A stretch of 64,000 nt of DNA from Hymenolepis diminuta (taxonomy: Eukaryota > Platyhelminthes > Cestoda > Cyclophyllidea > Hymenolepididae). The DNA lies in the NCBI GenBank assembly GCA_900708905.1, contig CAADRB010000048.1, positions 269,925 to 333,924 of the forward strand, given 5' to 3'. Positions within the stretch are counted from its first letter, which is position 1, and every line of letters begins with the position of its first letter. A program made the translations under genes and the position numbers. Shown one piece after another: positions 13,201-28,200 of the stretch. The notes under the pieces are model-generated. The model did not search any database, was not told the DNA's origin, and saw only the letters and a program-made list of their open reading frames with translations.

Positions 13201-16200
13201 ATCTGGATGGAATTAGAAATGAGTACAATTTTTCAAACCGATCAGTGGTGCGATTTGACGGGGTCATGAGCTTGAAGAAAGGAACATAATCAGCTTTCTT
13301 TAATTTAACCCGTAGGACTAGCGATTTTCGACAAATGGTGCATATGAAATGACCCCTATCGCAGTAGGCTAGAAATAAATGTTATAAATTCATGAAATAC
13401 TTGTTTACATTCTTCTTTTCTCATGAATAGAAAGGTCCATTTCCGAAATATCCTAGCAAAGTAACTGGGATTATTTGAAATAAGTTCGAGCTTCAAGATA
13501 ATAATGAAATAGTATAAAGTTGAATTTCTTCAATTAGAAATAAATAATATACAGCTGGGAAAAAAAGGACGGAGACTTGAAAGAATATCTAAACAAAGGT
13601 CTTAAAACAAATGGATTGGGTGCTGCACACACTAAAGTTGTGGGAACTTAATGGAGAAATAATTCAACAGACTTCTTCAAGAAACCAACGAGAAAGCAGG
13701 TACTTCGTAAATGAGAATGAATAACAGATATGCAATAAAGAATATGACGGTAACAAAGAACCTCACCACATCACCTTGTCGCCCAAGCTTTCTCATAGCT
13801 TCAGCTTCCACAGCAGACAGACCAATGAGAAGTCGAAGAAGGTCGTCTTCAACATCTGCGTCGACGGTCGCTGTGCCATCAGAGAGACGGACTGTGAGGC
13901 TCCAATAAGTACCCTCGTGGTGTTCCAGTCGTGATTGGACACTCACCAACATTCCACGAATTGAAGCAATTTCACTTCCGCGCGTGTCTCGACGTTGTTG
14001 CATGTTATGATAGATGTCCTAAATTAAGAACGAGAAAATTGAGTTGTAAACTAGAATTTTGTCGCAGTGGTCAACCACATATCTGCGAATTAGAGTTCAA
14101 GACATCAATGCCCATTGGTACACATCCAGTTAATTTTCTTCAACAATAGAGGTGACAGAATGTGAGTTTCTCGTAAAGGCTACTCCAGGTTATAATCACT
14201 CTATCAAAGTCAAGTGTTGTGAACATTTGTCCTACATTATTACTAGGTACCAGAGAGATATGAACCCGAGATCATTTACAATCATTCGATAAGCGATTCC
14301 CCAGCCTAGATCATAATGACACACAGAAAACGTCCCTTATTTAAGTAGTAAACACCCTTTCTAACAGCTATAAGATAATATCAAAGAGTATAGTCTTGCA
14401 TTATTGCAATTATAGAATCTGAAAATCTCAAACTAAGCTCGTTCAACACATCTGTAGAGGTAATAAACAAGGATTATAGAACAGCTAAGGGTGAAATTTA
14501 GATGCTATTTCTCTAGATATCTATTTGCTCATATTATTACTACTTATTAAGTCTGCATCCGAGGAATGAGACATGGAGAAAGCTGGGCTCCAGCTTTCGG
14601 AAGTAGAGCAATTGCAATAGTGTTGTAGATGATCTGACGGTTATCTATATATACCATAAAATCTAATAGACGAACCAGATACTACTTGAATGGCTTGGAA
14701 TACTCACTTGTAAATACGCGAATGCAGGAATAGGATTTTGCGCCCCTTTTCCAGATGCAGTCAACTGATGAGATACTGGATGCTGCTGCGGACCTCCACT
14801 GCCTAGATATCGCCGAATATCCACCTGAGAACTACTTGTCGACGGCGGCTGCATTAGGCTTCTAACATTCTTTTGCACCAATGAAGTAGAAGACACTGGC
14901 AGACTTCTTTGGTCTGGTTGAGTTGGCTGTTGAAATATCAAATGTTTTTGAGGAGGAGCACTGGTTGATGATTTTGTAGCTTCAGCAAAATTCTGTTGAC
15001 AGAGAGTGCTTGCAGAATGAAACATCGATTGCTTTTGAGGAATAACTGGAACCTGTTGACCAGAGCCCGAAATGATCGGAGGTTTTCTATCAGGAGACAG
15101 ACAAGGTCGTTTGGTTGGAACTACCTTGTTGGATGATAATGAATTTGCAGGAGAATGAGGGGCTCCATGGTCGGATTGAGGGGAGAAATCAATTTCTTGG
15201 AGTAGCGCTTCAACTGCTGGGTCATTGGAAAAGAAGAAATCATTATCTGGTTCTAGATCAGAAGACTGCGCTGGGACATTTGGTATCTTCGATTCTGAAA
15301 CACAATGATTAACCGTTTATATTTAAACCACCACTCAAAACATTCAAAGCTGAGAAAATATGAACTGACCAGGCACTTGACCTTGTCTCGCTTATCAATT
15401 CACCCTAGTTTTCTATCTATTAAATTTTTATTTTCAAAACATTTTGCCTAACACATTCCTCTCCCCTTAGTCTGTTTTTTCGCCATACAAATCTCCTGAA
15501 TATTGGCCTTTATTCTCCTGTAATCTACTGATTGTAAGGTCGGTGTCTCTATATCATTCTTAATAAAAAGCTTTAAGTCTCTGTCATCTTTAATATTTTG
15601 TGAATATTAAGATATGGTATAGTTCAACGAGTTTTGGTCATCCAACATTGATGATTTTTAACCAATAAACGTTAAAATGGTGGCAGAGATGTCCTCTGGG
15701 GAATATTACAAAACAACAACACAGGAAGCGAAGATTAAGATTCCGAAAAAACCTTCAAAAAGATGGTACAATAATCGAACTGATACCGAAATCCCAACAA
15801 CTGAAAATTGTGATATGAGCAGTTGGTGAAAGGAAACAAACAGTTATTAGATTGCAACACACATCTTCCAAGTCAGAGATCGTGAGATCAGTGCTCATCG
15901 GTGCACATCCAGTTGTTTAGGTGACCAACCACTCTGGTTAATTCTAGTCAATAGGAGGGATGGTAGAATGCGAGTTGATCATAAGAGTGACCCCACGATA
16001 CTCCTCGTCTAACCAGGTCAAGTAATGGGAATACTTCCCCTCATGAACTTGGGAAGTTTCTTTTACTTAGTGGATATTGATGTTTTGGATACTTAATTCG
16101 TTGAAAAGTTAACAACAAGCTTTATTGAGCATTAGCCTAAATACAAATAGACTGAAGATAAGAAGGCAATGACGGCTTGAGCATTCTAACCCACAGAATA

Positions 16201-19200
16201 TTACTCGATCAATACTTCCTTATCTCGATAATATAAGACATAATTGAAAAGAGAAATAATAAAGAACAAATTCAAGCAATCCATGCTTTTGATAGGGAGA
16301 AAAAGTGCACCCTTCGAACGCATTTTGACGTTAATTATCGATAAAAGACTAATATTTTTAAGCTGTCATAGATAATAACAATGCCATTTTATATCAGTAT
16401 GTCTGAAATGGAGTGTATGATAGTGCATAAATCCACTTTTTCCAAAGCATGAATTTGCTACAATGTGAAATAACGAATCAGTTTATCTTCGCTCACCATC
16501 AATATTCAAAATTTTTTTCTATGTAACGCAAATACAAACAAAATAGGATAACCATGCAAAAAAACGCCACGAAAATGATAAAATAATGAAAACTGAATGC
16601 CTAGTTATGCCATTTCAATATTTTTGTTCCTTCTACAATAGTCTGGTGCGACTAGATGATACTAGCCAATACATCTGTAACACCAGAGCTTCAGAGAGCA
16701 CGTTCGAGAACTCTAGTAAATGTTACTTGAATCGTGAAGATATAAGCATGAATACTATTGAATTTCACAAACAGAAAAGAACAGGACATTTGAAATTTGT
16801 ATCCCCATTAGAAGGTTGTAACCATTTCTCAGTAGTATAACTATAAATTTATTTTGGTAAACAGTACATTTTGTATTTCTTATCTAATCTCTTGTTGCCA
16901 ATTTGCGACAAGTAAATATTGTTTAGCCTCTTTAGTCTTTGCTTACGAACGAGGAGATACAAAGATCCTTCTACAGAGAAAAAGACTATGACTAAACCAC
17001 TCTGAAATTGTGTCCTTGTTATATTATATCTCCCAGAGATGGGAGAAAAGGGCAAAGTACTGTGGGGTTTAATAGATTTTGAAGACATTTTCTGATCTTC
17101 ATGATATAAATTGAAAGATGCAGATAAATTAGTCAGTTGATTAATTTGTCTCATTGATTTGACTGTCTGAATGTTGAACACAGGTAGTATGTATGAACAT
17201 ACTCATCAATTTATCCGATCTTTCAAACCAGGCACAAACTTCTCGAAGGACCCAATCGAGAAGTTGATACTATTAATTACTAGTATCATTAATTATTAAA
17301 GCCGAGATTCCAGGAGCAATTGTTACTTATCAGTAATAAAAATAATTATAATTTTTAATTAAACTAATTTAGCTGAAAATTCAGATTCTAAATTCGAAAA
17401 CCATCCTGTACATGCATAACACCCCTATCAAATTACAGATATTTGCCCCATGAGTTCGACATCATTGCAGTGAGTGAAAAATGTTTGATCAAAAAAAGGA
17501 ACAGGAGTAATATTTTTCATGATATAAGAAAACGAAAAAAATGTTCGATGAGTAGGATTAACAATTACATGAAACATAAATTAATCTAAGAATCTAATCG
17601 TGAAAATGGAGTTCTTGTGTGGTCATTTCAGACCGTGTTATGTTAATCTCAGCTCTATAAAGCTAAACGGAGACATCTGTCGACGGAAATAAATAGTGGA
17701 AGAGTTTAACAGTCGACAGAAAATCTTTATAAAATATTAAGCCTCATGTCTTGCACTTATTTTAATAACTAAACGAGGACGAAAGGTAGAGCGCTAAATA
17801 TATGCTCAAAGGTCCCTCATTAAATACCGTAACATGTATCTCGATTTCACTTATGGTTCTCTTGGCAATAAGCTAATTTTTCTCACTTGATTTCGATCCC
17901 AATGGAAATAAGAGAAAAGTTAAGTACATGACCTTGAATAATCTCTAATGTTTCACTATCTCGATCGGATAACTGATTTTCAAAGAGCATTGAGTGTCGG
18001 TAACTCGGCACATTTATGAAAATTTCATATTTACAGGTAGATACCCTTAATCACTCTGCATTAACAGAAAAGCCACCAATCAAATTACACTTGTTTATAC
18101 TATGCAAAAAATTTAGCGAAAGATGGTAATTTTAAAACCTTCCACTATAATACACACACATATGCATATAATTTTGTTCATTTTATAAAGGGAAAGGGAG
18201 AGCTTAAAACAGACTTTGAAATATTTCTTAAATGCTGTCCATGGAGAAAAACAGACAATTTTTGGCTTTAAGATATTCGAACACATTCATTATTGATGTA
18301 TACAGGCCACCAACCCAAAAGAGCCTAAAATCAAATGCATAAATACGCATATTGGGAGGTTAATCTCTAAGGGATTGTGTTGAATACTTAATTTGAGAGT
18401 GAATGGCTGATAATGTCTGTCAAAAAATTAATTCTCGAAAAGAATGCCTTTTGGGAAAGATACATCGTAGACGATTCCTTCGTAATAAGATACGTTTTTT
18501 GTAAGACGACTTCTTCTCAGCTTTTCAACCATCTTTCCTTCTTTACAGGCTTACAGTGATGACAATAATAACGTGTTGACCAAAAAACTGATCACACTAC
18601 AGATAGAAGACATCGCAAATGTCGTAAAGAATGGGAAATTTTCAGATTTCTAACATATGTATTATATCTATATTAATTCTATTAATGATAAAACAGAATT
18701 GGAATTGTTCAAAAGCGAAAACGAATGAATACGAATAATCATCCGGTTCCGTTTGCATTTTAATGTCAATATACCAGCATATTTTTAAAAAAAAGAGTTT
18801 ATTCGGATGTAATTGTAATATCCGGACTCTCAGTGTTGGACCACATGATAAACTGCGTTGAAGAAACAGCAAATTGAGTATATTTAACTTACATCCCTGC
18901 CGTCAAGCATTTCTACTTTATCTAAACAGTTGTAATCAACACAAGGTGTGTCCTCTGAGTTTTTTGGACATAGTTCCCGATATTTTACAATAACCACTGA
19001 CAGCTACACCATTTATGCATGCCATATACTGCAGATGAAACCCATGTTATCATGGAGGGTCCAGAATTTTATATTGAGATCAAGAATTCCATGTTATATA
19101 TGGAAATGTTATAGTTGCTACACATGTTACATTCTCAGTGTCAAATCACAAGATAAATTCAAGCTTGATCAACTTCCCCTTATCGAATATATCTATCCAA

Positions 19201-22200
19201 GCTTTTGCAATTGACAATGTGGCCTAGAGCGGCCTGTTTCCTCTAGGATCCTCTGATTGGTTATGTACAGTTCCCAAGACTGTGCATACCTCAAATAGTG
19301 AAATTTCAGTTAACGAATGATATTGGTACTTACAAGAGTTCAAATCCGTGGGCAGTACATCTCTTGTAGAAAGATAGCCTGGGTGGATTTGCATTGCAGA
19401 CGGCAAACCTGACTTTTTTATTAATGGCAGTAATCAATGAAATTCAAAATACGTCTGATTAACCTAAAGGATAGTGTTTTTTAGTTATTTCTTAAACCAG
19501 AGATACGGCACTTTAGACAGGGCCCTAACTTTAAATTTGATAGCGACAAACTGATGGCTCAGCCGCCAAATTCCAGGCCCCGTTGGGTAGATTAGCAAGG
19601 CGGTTAATTATTTGATTAAAAATAAAGTGCGATAAACACTAGGGCAGGCATTTTACTTAAACTTTACAAACTTGGTAAATTAAAAGTGCAAGATAGTAAA
19701 TTGACCTATATAACAGCAAACAATAAATACGTCTATGAATTGACAGTGGCCAGTAGAATGTAAGGAAGACTAATTTATTATAAAGGCTTTCACGAGAATT
19801 AACTACGAAAAGGATCTAAATGCTTTCAATAGCGAAATCCATGGGAATTTCTTGCTAATTGGTAATGCGATAGAAACGAAACGATTAATGACAGTAAACA
19901 GATGAGCAAATAAAAAGAAATTTTAAACATAAAGTTTCGTGAAGCATGAATGAAAACCAAAAAAACGAACATTTGAATTAGCAGGTACAAAATTTGCACA
20001 TCGCAATCGTCCTTAGGCCGACTGATCTTGAAGAGCTACTGATAAAAAAACATTTAACACAAAGCATTATTTTGAGGTTCCATTTGAATGAACTCCAGTG
20101 AGTACTGCTATATCAGTCTTATCCACCTGTTCCTAACTTTATGAGGATGCAAGCGGGTCAAAGTGGTAGCTGGTCAACGAGTTTTGAATTTCGCGTATAT
20201 GAATTCGTCAGAAAAACAGTAATCAAAATTGAGCCTTCGAGATTCATGTCCCTTCTGAGCGAGCGCTGCTAGAATTCAACAAAAGTATAACCCACAACGT
20301 TCCGGTTTTGTTATATCCACCTATTTGATTCCCGTTTCATTCCTTTTTTGGGCAATTTTGATACTTCGCATGCTCAGATACCACTTTTATAGTTTCGTCA
20401 TGAGTGGTGACAATATGACCGAACTAAAAGACAAGAAGCATTCGCCTAATAGACAAAGGTAGGCGATTAGGCTATAAAATGAATATTTCCACTCCGCACA
20501 ATGTACTAAATGTGATTAAAATAGTATTCAGAGGAAAATTCGGAAAATTCTTACTGATAATAATTATTTTCCCACTCCAAAATTTCCCAACAATTAACCA
20601 CATTAAATAGGACGGGACACTATTAATATGATTAGGATTTACAAACACATAAATTGTAATAAGCTAGACAATATAAAAGGGTGCGTCTTAATCCGTGGGA
20701 TACGGCTTGAACTGCAAGTACTTAGACCGACATCTCTGACTACTAACTCAGATTCGACCATCCAGAGCACAATAGGTATCAATTTCGTGAACTCGGAAGA
20801 ATAGCAGCAGTATAAACTGAAAAACAATCGATTTTACATATAAATAGCATGAATTGATAGCATAAAACATATTCAAATCTGAACGCAGTGTGTGACAATT
20901 TGCAAAGAGTAGTAAGAAATGGTTATAGTAGAAATCAAAATGACAAAGAGTGTCCAAAAAACTTTCCTTTTTACTTATATGAAACCTGGAATAATTTCGT
21001 GAGTACTATAAAAAAACTTTATTTCTTTTTTTGCCTGAAGAAACTAGTAACACTGAAACGTCATTCAAAATTATGCAAGAAAAAGGACGAGATCCAGAGA
21101 GGAGATAATTGATGAGACAGTTCTTTTCTGAGTGATTTTTTGTATATCGAATAAGGATTTTAACATTTTACTCAAGTGATTAATAAATTATATCTACCAT
21201 TACCGACAAGCCTAGCTAAAGATGAAGAAGTGGGTGAAAGATTTTGCCTGGAAAAGTAAAATATTTAAATATCGTTGATCGTGAATGTAAACCCTAATGA
21301 TCTCCGTCATGATAAAATATCTTAGCTAATGTCAACCAAACTGATCTTATAGTTAGAAGAAACGAATCCACTGAAATAGCAAGATCAATCACTCATTTAA
21401 ACGGACTGGTTAATAGGCTCCGAATATCATAGAAATAAGGAAAATAAGCTGTTATCTCAAATTTGATTCACTCAAGTCTACAGAAATTGGGAAATCAAAT
21501 TTCGAGATAAAAGGGTTGATGTTGCACTTCATATAAGCATAACTTTGGTGCACTCAAAAAATATGATTCGACTTTTCAGTTGTTACATGGAGAAATACAA
21601 CGATGTCAAAGATAACAAATATCCAGATAAACGAATCATCAGACAATGCACAAGAATATGTGACATTCAGTATAGAATTGACCTATGAGAGAAAAAAAAT
21701 GTTTAAAATGACGTCAGAAGTTCTACCCATGGGATGCCAAAATCCTCATTTAAATTCTATAAACATTAAACTATCTCATTTCTCATAGGAGGTACAATTC
21801 ACACTGTAATATCCAAGTGCACCAAAGCCAAATTTTCATGATTTATTCCCTGGCTATTTTACTGATTTCATATTCACGATATTCAGAACCTGTTGACAAG
21901 TTGAATGGTTGGGCATACCACTTTTCCTATGCTATGAGACCAGCAGAAGTATTTTGCAAACGCAGCGGAACGTAATAGAATGAAATGAATGTAAAAAATT
22001 GTGCAATTATTTTTCCAACAAAAATAAATTTTTACGTATTCAATCTTATGTATCATGAACCGTTTAAGAAGTTATAACGCTTGCTTCTTTACACTTTTCG
22101 TCAGTATATCCGTTTTGACAGTAGATCGACAAGTATTGCCTCCCTCCCCTTTATTTATCAAAGCACGATGCTAACACAAAAGCAAACCAGTCATTCGTTT

Positions 22201-25200
22201 CACTTAGGTGCATGCCTGATTACCCATAAAAAGGAACATGTATACTAAATTACGTCCTTTATAAATAATAATATGAAAAAAGGAAACAGAACATCACACT
22301 AATTCCGCGAACTCCATCTGCATTAACCGCGTTAGTAGCAAATCCCGGATGATTATTTTAAACTGTTGAGCCTTTTGTCAGTTAATACTTAATCTGAAGG
22401 AAATATTAGAAGATAATGGCTTAATTCATTATTGAAAGAATTTTCGCACTAAGATTGATTGGAAAGATTCAACGGACCTACGTAACCTTCTCAGACTAAC
22501 CCCCGGTAGTTAATTTTATTCATAATGCTTTTTACCCTAGCTTATTCATATTTCTTTACAACTAATGACGCCAAACGTAATTAGCTTAAATTTTCTTTTT
22601 ACTTATAAGTATTCAGTAGGAAGAAGATATTGCTCATCATAATTTGTCAACTTCACTATGGTAATGAGAAAGGCAAATGAGCCAAAAACAAATATATAAA
22701 CTTTGTTCCTATGACAGCATTATAGTAATAACTGGAAAATTAAAAGCACAAGCTGCGACAATAGATAATACGAAATGAGACAATGCTAGAAAAGAACAAT
22801 TAGACTCATGAATTAACTTTTTAAATAACATTTAAATGACAATTTAATCCTTCTATCACTTACCCTCAATTGTATTACCATTATTCGTCGAAGCCATATT
22901 CTCAAAATTCTCCACTGCGGATGCAAGCAGATAATCATCATCGTCAAAAAGAACTTCTGTCTCTATCTGCTCTTCGGGAATTTTCCCCAAAAGTGGATGA
23001 CGATTTTGATCGCTCATTTGTGGATGAACTGGTTGAATGAGACCCCCAGTTTGGCTAGTATAATTAACACTTGATTGATTTGAGCTTTCATTCGTTGAGA
23101 AAAGAGCTCTTCTCAGAGGTCTAGTCTGCTGATCTTGTTGGACAGGTTGGTTTAGATGTTCTGTAGCTGTTTGAGGATTTGATCGACGATCCGTGTCGGT
23201 GACTGTGGAAGCACGTTCTTCTGAAGAGACAGTAGCAGGAAGAACTCGACGACCAGGGAACCATTCTGGAGGATTGTCTGGAGAAAGATTGAGTTTGATC
23301 AGGAGTTCGCGTTGTAAGAGAAGACCAGGTTCGTTCTGAGTTGGGTCTGTAAACTCCACCTTAACAAAAAACGGTTAATTATTAAGTTTACACATAAACT
23401 ACATGCAATAACTGTACTAAATTTGATTGAAGAATGAAGAATTAATCTATTCTAATTATGGACATGATTGACTAAATACAATATTTAATAAGCATATAGA
23501 AAGTAAATTTAAACAAAAAGGAAATAATCTGCTTTCAATTATATTTGAGACAGCTTTCATCAAAAAACTCGAATCCAACAGTATTTGTAACCAAATTATA
23601 TCCCAAGAACTTTTAAATATTCCCAAATTCCGAACATTTAAGATTTAAAGAGAAACAACTTCAAATAGACTGTCGTAGAACGCGGTCAGAGCAATATTAC
23701 AGAAGTACGCAACAAAAACCACACGAAAGTAATACTGAAAGCATAGTAAATAAATTTAATTGCTAAAATTTCTACCAATTTTCATTCAGTTCTGACGTCT
23801 AACATGTTTAAATGACATAACCACATGATGACCAGTAAATCTAAAACCCAAACCATGGTTTCTTTCAATGCCCAAAGGCGTAACCCATTTGGAAAATAAA
23901 ATTAGTCGAGCATTTTTTCCCATTATTCTATAAAGATCAATGAAAACGCATCAAGAAAATACAAATAAACTAACTGCATTCCTCTAAAGACATAAAAACT
24001 AGACAATACATTTAGATAGTAACTATTTTCAGCGAAGTTGAACAGAGTATGAAACTAGACATACCTCTCCACCAAGCAATTGGCATTGTGCATTCCTTGA
24101 TTGACTAGTCGTCTCAGGGCTTGATATACTTCCAGCCGGTAGCATCAGCACCCCCTTTCGCAATTTCAACGGACCTCGGAGTTTCACCTTCGCCCCAGTA
24201 CGAAAGCATTCCTCAGGCGGTCTTCCACGTGGATTGTATTTGGAGCCAATTTCAACAGCCTTGATGGTTGTCACACCGTCTGTAAGGTGAAGAGCGTAAG
24301 TTGCTATGTTTTGATATTGCTGTTGTTGATTTTGAGCGCGATTTGCAGCGAAAGTTGAAGATTGAGTGGCTGCAAACATTTAAATTAATTAAGAGTAACA
24401 ATATAATCATTCAAATCGCGATTAATATACAGTGGAATGAGCATGATTTTGGCTTAATTTTGCGGATCAAGTGTACCACAATCAAAATAGAATTATTGAC
24501 AGTTTAAATATTGGGTTTAGAAGTTCTTACTTCAATCTTACACGACGGAAGTTTGCTTGGGTGCAGAAATATCTGAAAGAATCATAATTTATCAAATTCC
24601 CCTTTTAGTTGGTCAGAATTAACCATCTGTTAGCCATGTACATCGCTGGACGTACACCGGTGAGCATAAATATCGTGACCTCTAAACTTGTGGAATCTCC
24701 ATGCTGGAGCGCATTACTAAGACATTACCATATAAACATGCTGATTTAAGGTAAAAAATGAATGCGTGATTTCTAAATAGCAGAGAAAAGCTAAGTAAAC
24801 CTTTTACAGAACTGAAGAGGGAAATTAATACCTCTAAAAGGAGTTATTAGTTAGAAATTTGATAAAAGCTAACGATGCGAGTTCATAGATTCTAAAAGGC
24901 CACTATTAAGGAGACACTTTGAGTTACTGTGCAACTACATGAAAAACAAATGTCGAGCGAACGTTTTCAGAAAATGATAAACTTGACACAAGGATAGACA
25001 GACGAAAGTCAAAACCTGCTACAGGAAAGTGTTTAAATTTGGAGAACACATGGGGAAGTTATTCTCTTGTTTAAATGTTTACTCAAATTAACATAAACTA
25101 ATTTTTATTAAGGTAATTAATTAAGGTAACTAATTATTAAATTAAGGTAATAAAAACAACTCCGAGACACTATGGTCAGAAAATCTGCCATTTGGTCAAC

Positions 25201-28200
25201 TTTTATTTTACATGATTAAGCAAAAAATTGATCAGAGGAAAATGTCTAAACGCAAGAAACAGTAGAGTATTTCGACTAGAATGCGAAGAATGAAACAAAG
25301 TAAACAGAAGAAAAAATCAGAGTGCCCGGAGAAATGAATTATCAATTCATTAGGTGGTCAACATTTCATTAAAGAGGTTGAACTCCCTGCAGTTAGAATT
25401 TGGCCCCTAGAAAAAGTGTTTGAGTGCAATATTTGAAAAAATTGTCCTTTACCTGATAGTCTATGAGCACAATGTTCAGAATTGATTGATCACGTCAATT
25501 TTCCGTTACATCTACCTCCTCCGATTGCCAACGAGAAAATTAATAGATGCTGACCCTAATAAAGCAACTTTTTTATTCACCTGTTTGATCGGTACTGATT
25601 CAATTTGATTGGATAGTATTATTGATATTTCATATGTTGCAGACAACCGTACAATAAGGAAGAGTATACAGCCCTGAAAATAAGAGCTCGCAGCATAAGC
25701 TAGATAAATATTCCGTTATCTAAGGTTAGACCATCGTCGACCATATCAGAGGTCTCGGGTTCGATTTCCACCAATGCACATCCAGTGAACGGAATGCCCA
25801 ACCGCGCTGATTCAGTTTGGCTAATATAGAGAGTGACAGAAATTGAGTTTCTCACCAGGGGGGCTTCATGATACCACTCTCTACCCGCGACGGGCGTTGA
25901 AAAACACTTCCCTAAATGGATTTGGAAGTCACTATTACTTCTATGATGTAATTTCTAAGGCGTATACGGAGTAAGATGTAACATAAAGATAACAAAGAAA
26001 AGGTTTAAATAATTGGAAGAGCAAAATTATGAGAACTGAAAGAAGCATAAATCAACCCTCAATTTATCTCTCCATAAATCAATTAAACTGATGCGTGCAT
26101 ATTTCAGTTGCCACACAAGCCGAGTGTAAGCTTCAATAATGCAAGGGGCAAAAAACACTTAAACACCACATGATCGGAAAAAAATCTCATACACACGACC
26201 ATTCTTTTACTAACTTCTAGGTCACAAATCTAACAGCTTTTTAAATTGAACACTCCTAGTCACGCTAACAAAACTTGAAGTGGAAATGCTAGCTTTATAA
26301 CAAATCCGTGTTAGGTGATCGTATGAATTATGGGTGTGCTAGCAACCTATCTTAAAGACAGCCCCTTCATCTCGATTGACAAGAGGGAAAATTTATAATA
26401 ATTAATAACGATAATAATAATCTTTTAATGATTAATTGATAATATGAAACCTCTTGAAAATCCCTGATGCTCAACCGGAAATTAAATTGCCTAACCTCAC
26501 TGATTAATTTTCATCGAAAACCGATTCGCAATTACGCTAATCAGGGGTTTCAGGACACATTCTTTCCTACAGTATTTGTAAGGAAAGTAATTTGCTGCGA
26601 TGGGATGTAAAATTATAGACATGACGATCAACGCCAATAAACCAATCTGCAATTAAGACAGAATAAGCACCACCATTCCATCTTCTTTACAGTTGTGTAG
26701 TTATAGATATGCGTTATATACAGTTACAAAGTGTATCAGCTTGATTGATTAGCAAAACATTTTATTATGAAAACACAACAATTCTAGTTTTTAATCTTGA
26801 AAATCGATTTCCGTGCAATTTTCCTCTCAAAAACCTTCAAAACTGTCGTGACACAAGGCTAGCGGTCCCTAATGTCAAATGGAATTTCACGGTATTAAGT
26901 CACTAAACGTACTTTCTGGGACGACTAAACCCTCATCCCAGAGCCGATGATTACCAGCCCAATGTGCTCAAAATTAGAAGATGAGGGAATAACTGAATAC
27001 GCCCATTGGACAAATCAAGAAAAGAAATTGTTTTCCAAGGTAGGTACTCAAAAGTATTAGATCAGACAGACTGTAAACAGATCTGACCAGAACACATTAA
27101 TCAAAGCAATCACGAAACTATTTCAGAACGCACCAAGATCTAAATTGAGTCATGCAGGTTGTGCATACACCTGACCACCATATATATATATATATCGAAA
27201 TGCGACCTCGAACATAGAGACACAGTGGGGAAAAAATCCCATGATAAACTCCGGATTTCGATTAGAGGTCACATGTTTACCGGTGAGAGGGTAGACATAT
27301 GGTCGATCTGACTTCTAATACGTGTTTTTTAATTTAAAAAAAAAAGACATTTGAGATTGTAGCCCATCGGTTTGCTAATAGCTTATATTGATAGGTGAAC
27401 AATAACCGATTCATAATAAGTGCGATTCAGTAGGAATGAACTTGGAACGCCTTGAACTGATAGAATACAAAAACGAATTAGGTCAGTGCATCCTGATTAA
27501 ATTTAGCACAAGTTTATTTTAGTTAAGGAATAGTAAATTGATAAGAGTTCAGTTATTCGGGTTCAGAAATTTCCAAAATATGACAATACTTACTAAATAT
27601 AATTCTTAATGCTATAGTTAGTGATTAGAAACGATTGACTGGGGATAAGATCTTCACTACATTGTCCACAGGCAGCCCCACTGTGTTTGCATGTTTGTAC
27701 ATAGATATCTAAACAGGTGTTTATCATCGCGACGAAACGACTGTCATCTAACGATGAAATGCTTTGAACATAAACCTAATTTACTTATTAATAAATTGGG
27801 GTGGCTTGCCTGCCACCTTCGAACTGATCTGACGACATGAGTGGCTTGACTTATTCGATCGATGTGGCCCCGGTAGACCATGATGTTATTACACATAACA
27901 TAAACACCAATTAATCTGTAGTGATGGAAATGAGATTAGTACTCCTATTCCGTCTTATTAACTTGGCATTCATTGGAACACTCCATTTAAGAGCTCCCTG
28001 AGCTAATCTCCAACCACATCCAAGTATCGCAAATCAAGGGGATTTCAATTTTCAGAATCAACATCAAATTTCACCCCCATCAACCTTCACCAAATGTTAC
28101 ATCGAAAGCTTCACAACTCCCTGTTAAATTCGCATTTTTTGCTACAAACTTGACCTTATTAGAAATAATTGGTCAAGAAGAAAACTGCATGTTAACTGAA

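Larger units (their letters stand above)
1282..13766 (-). other. RMI1 intron 6 (12.5 kb) with repeats
   Basis: This is the largest intron of the gene. It holds SINE-like copies near 2.25, 9.37, 9.67 and 12.42 kb, a probable solo LTR at about 6.29-6.88 kb, and a dispersed repeat at about 8.71-8.83 kb. A 173-codon open frame at 2129-1608 on the minus strand has no recognised domain and no ATG-dependent evidence. The remainder is AT-rich sequence in which I see no gene. Confidence 0.75.

Noticed and set aside
19320..19400. Possible tRNA B box (GAGTTCAAATCC)
   Set aside because: No matching A box or cloverleaf could be drawn; single B-box matches are frequent by chance.
24301..24507. Plus-strand 68-codon frame over RMI1 exon 3
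   Set aside because: It is the antisense shadow of a well-supported RMI1 exon and runs into intron.
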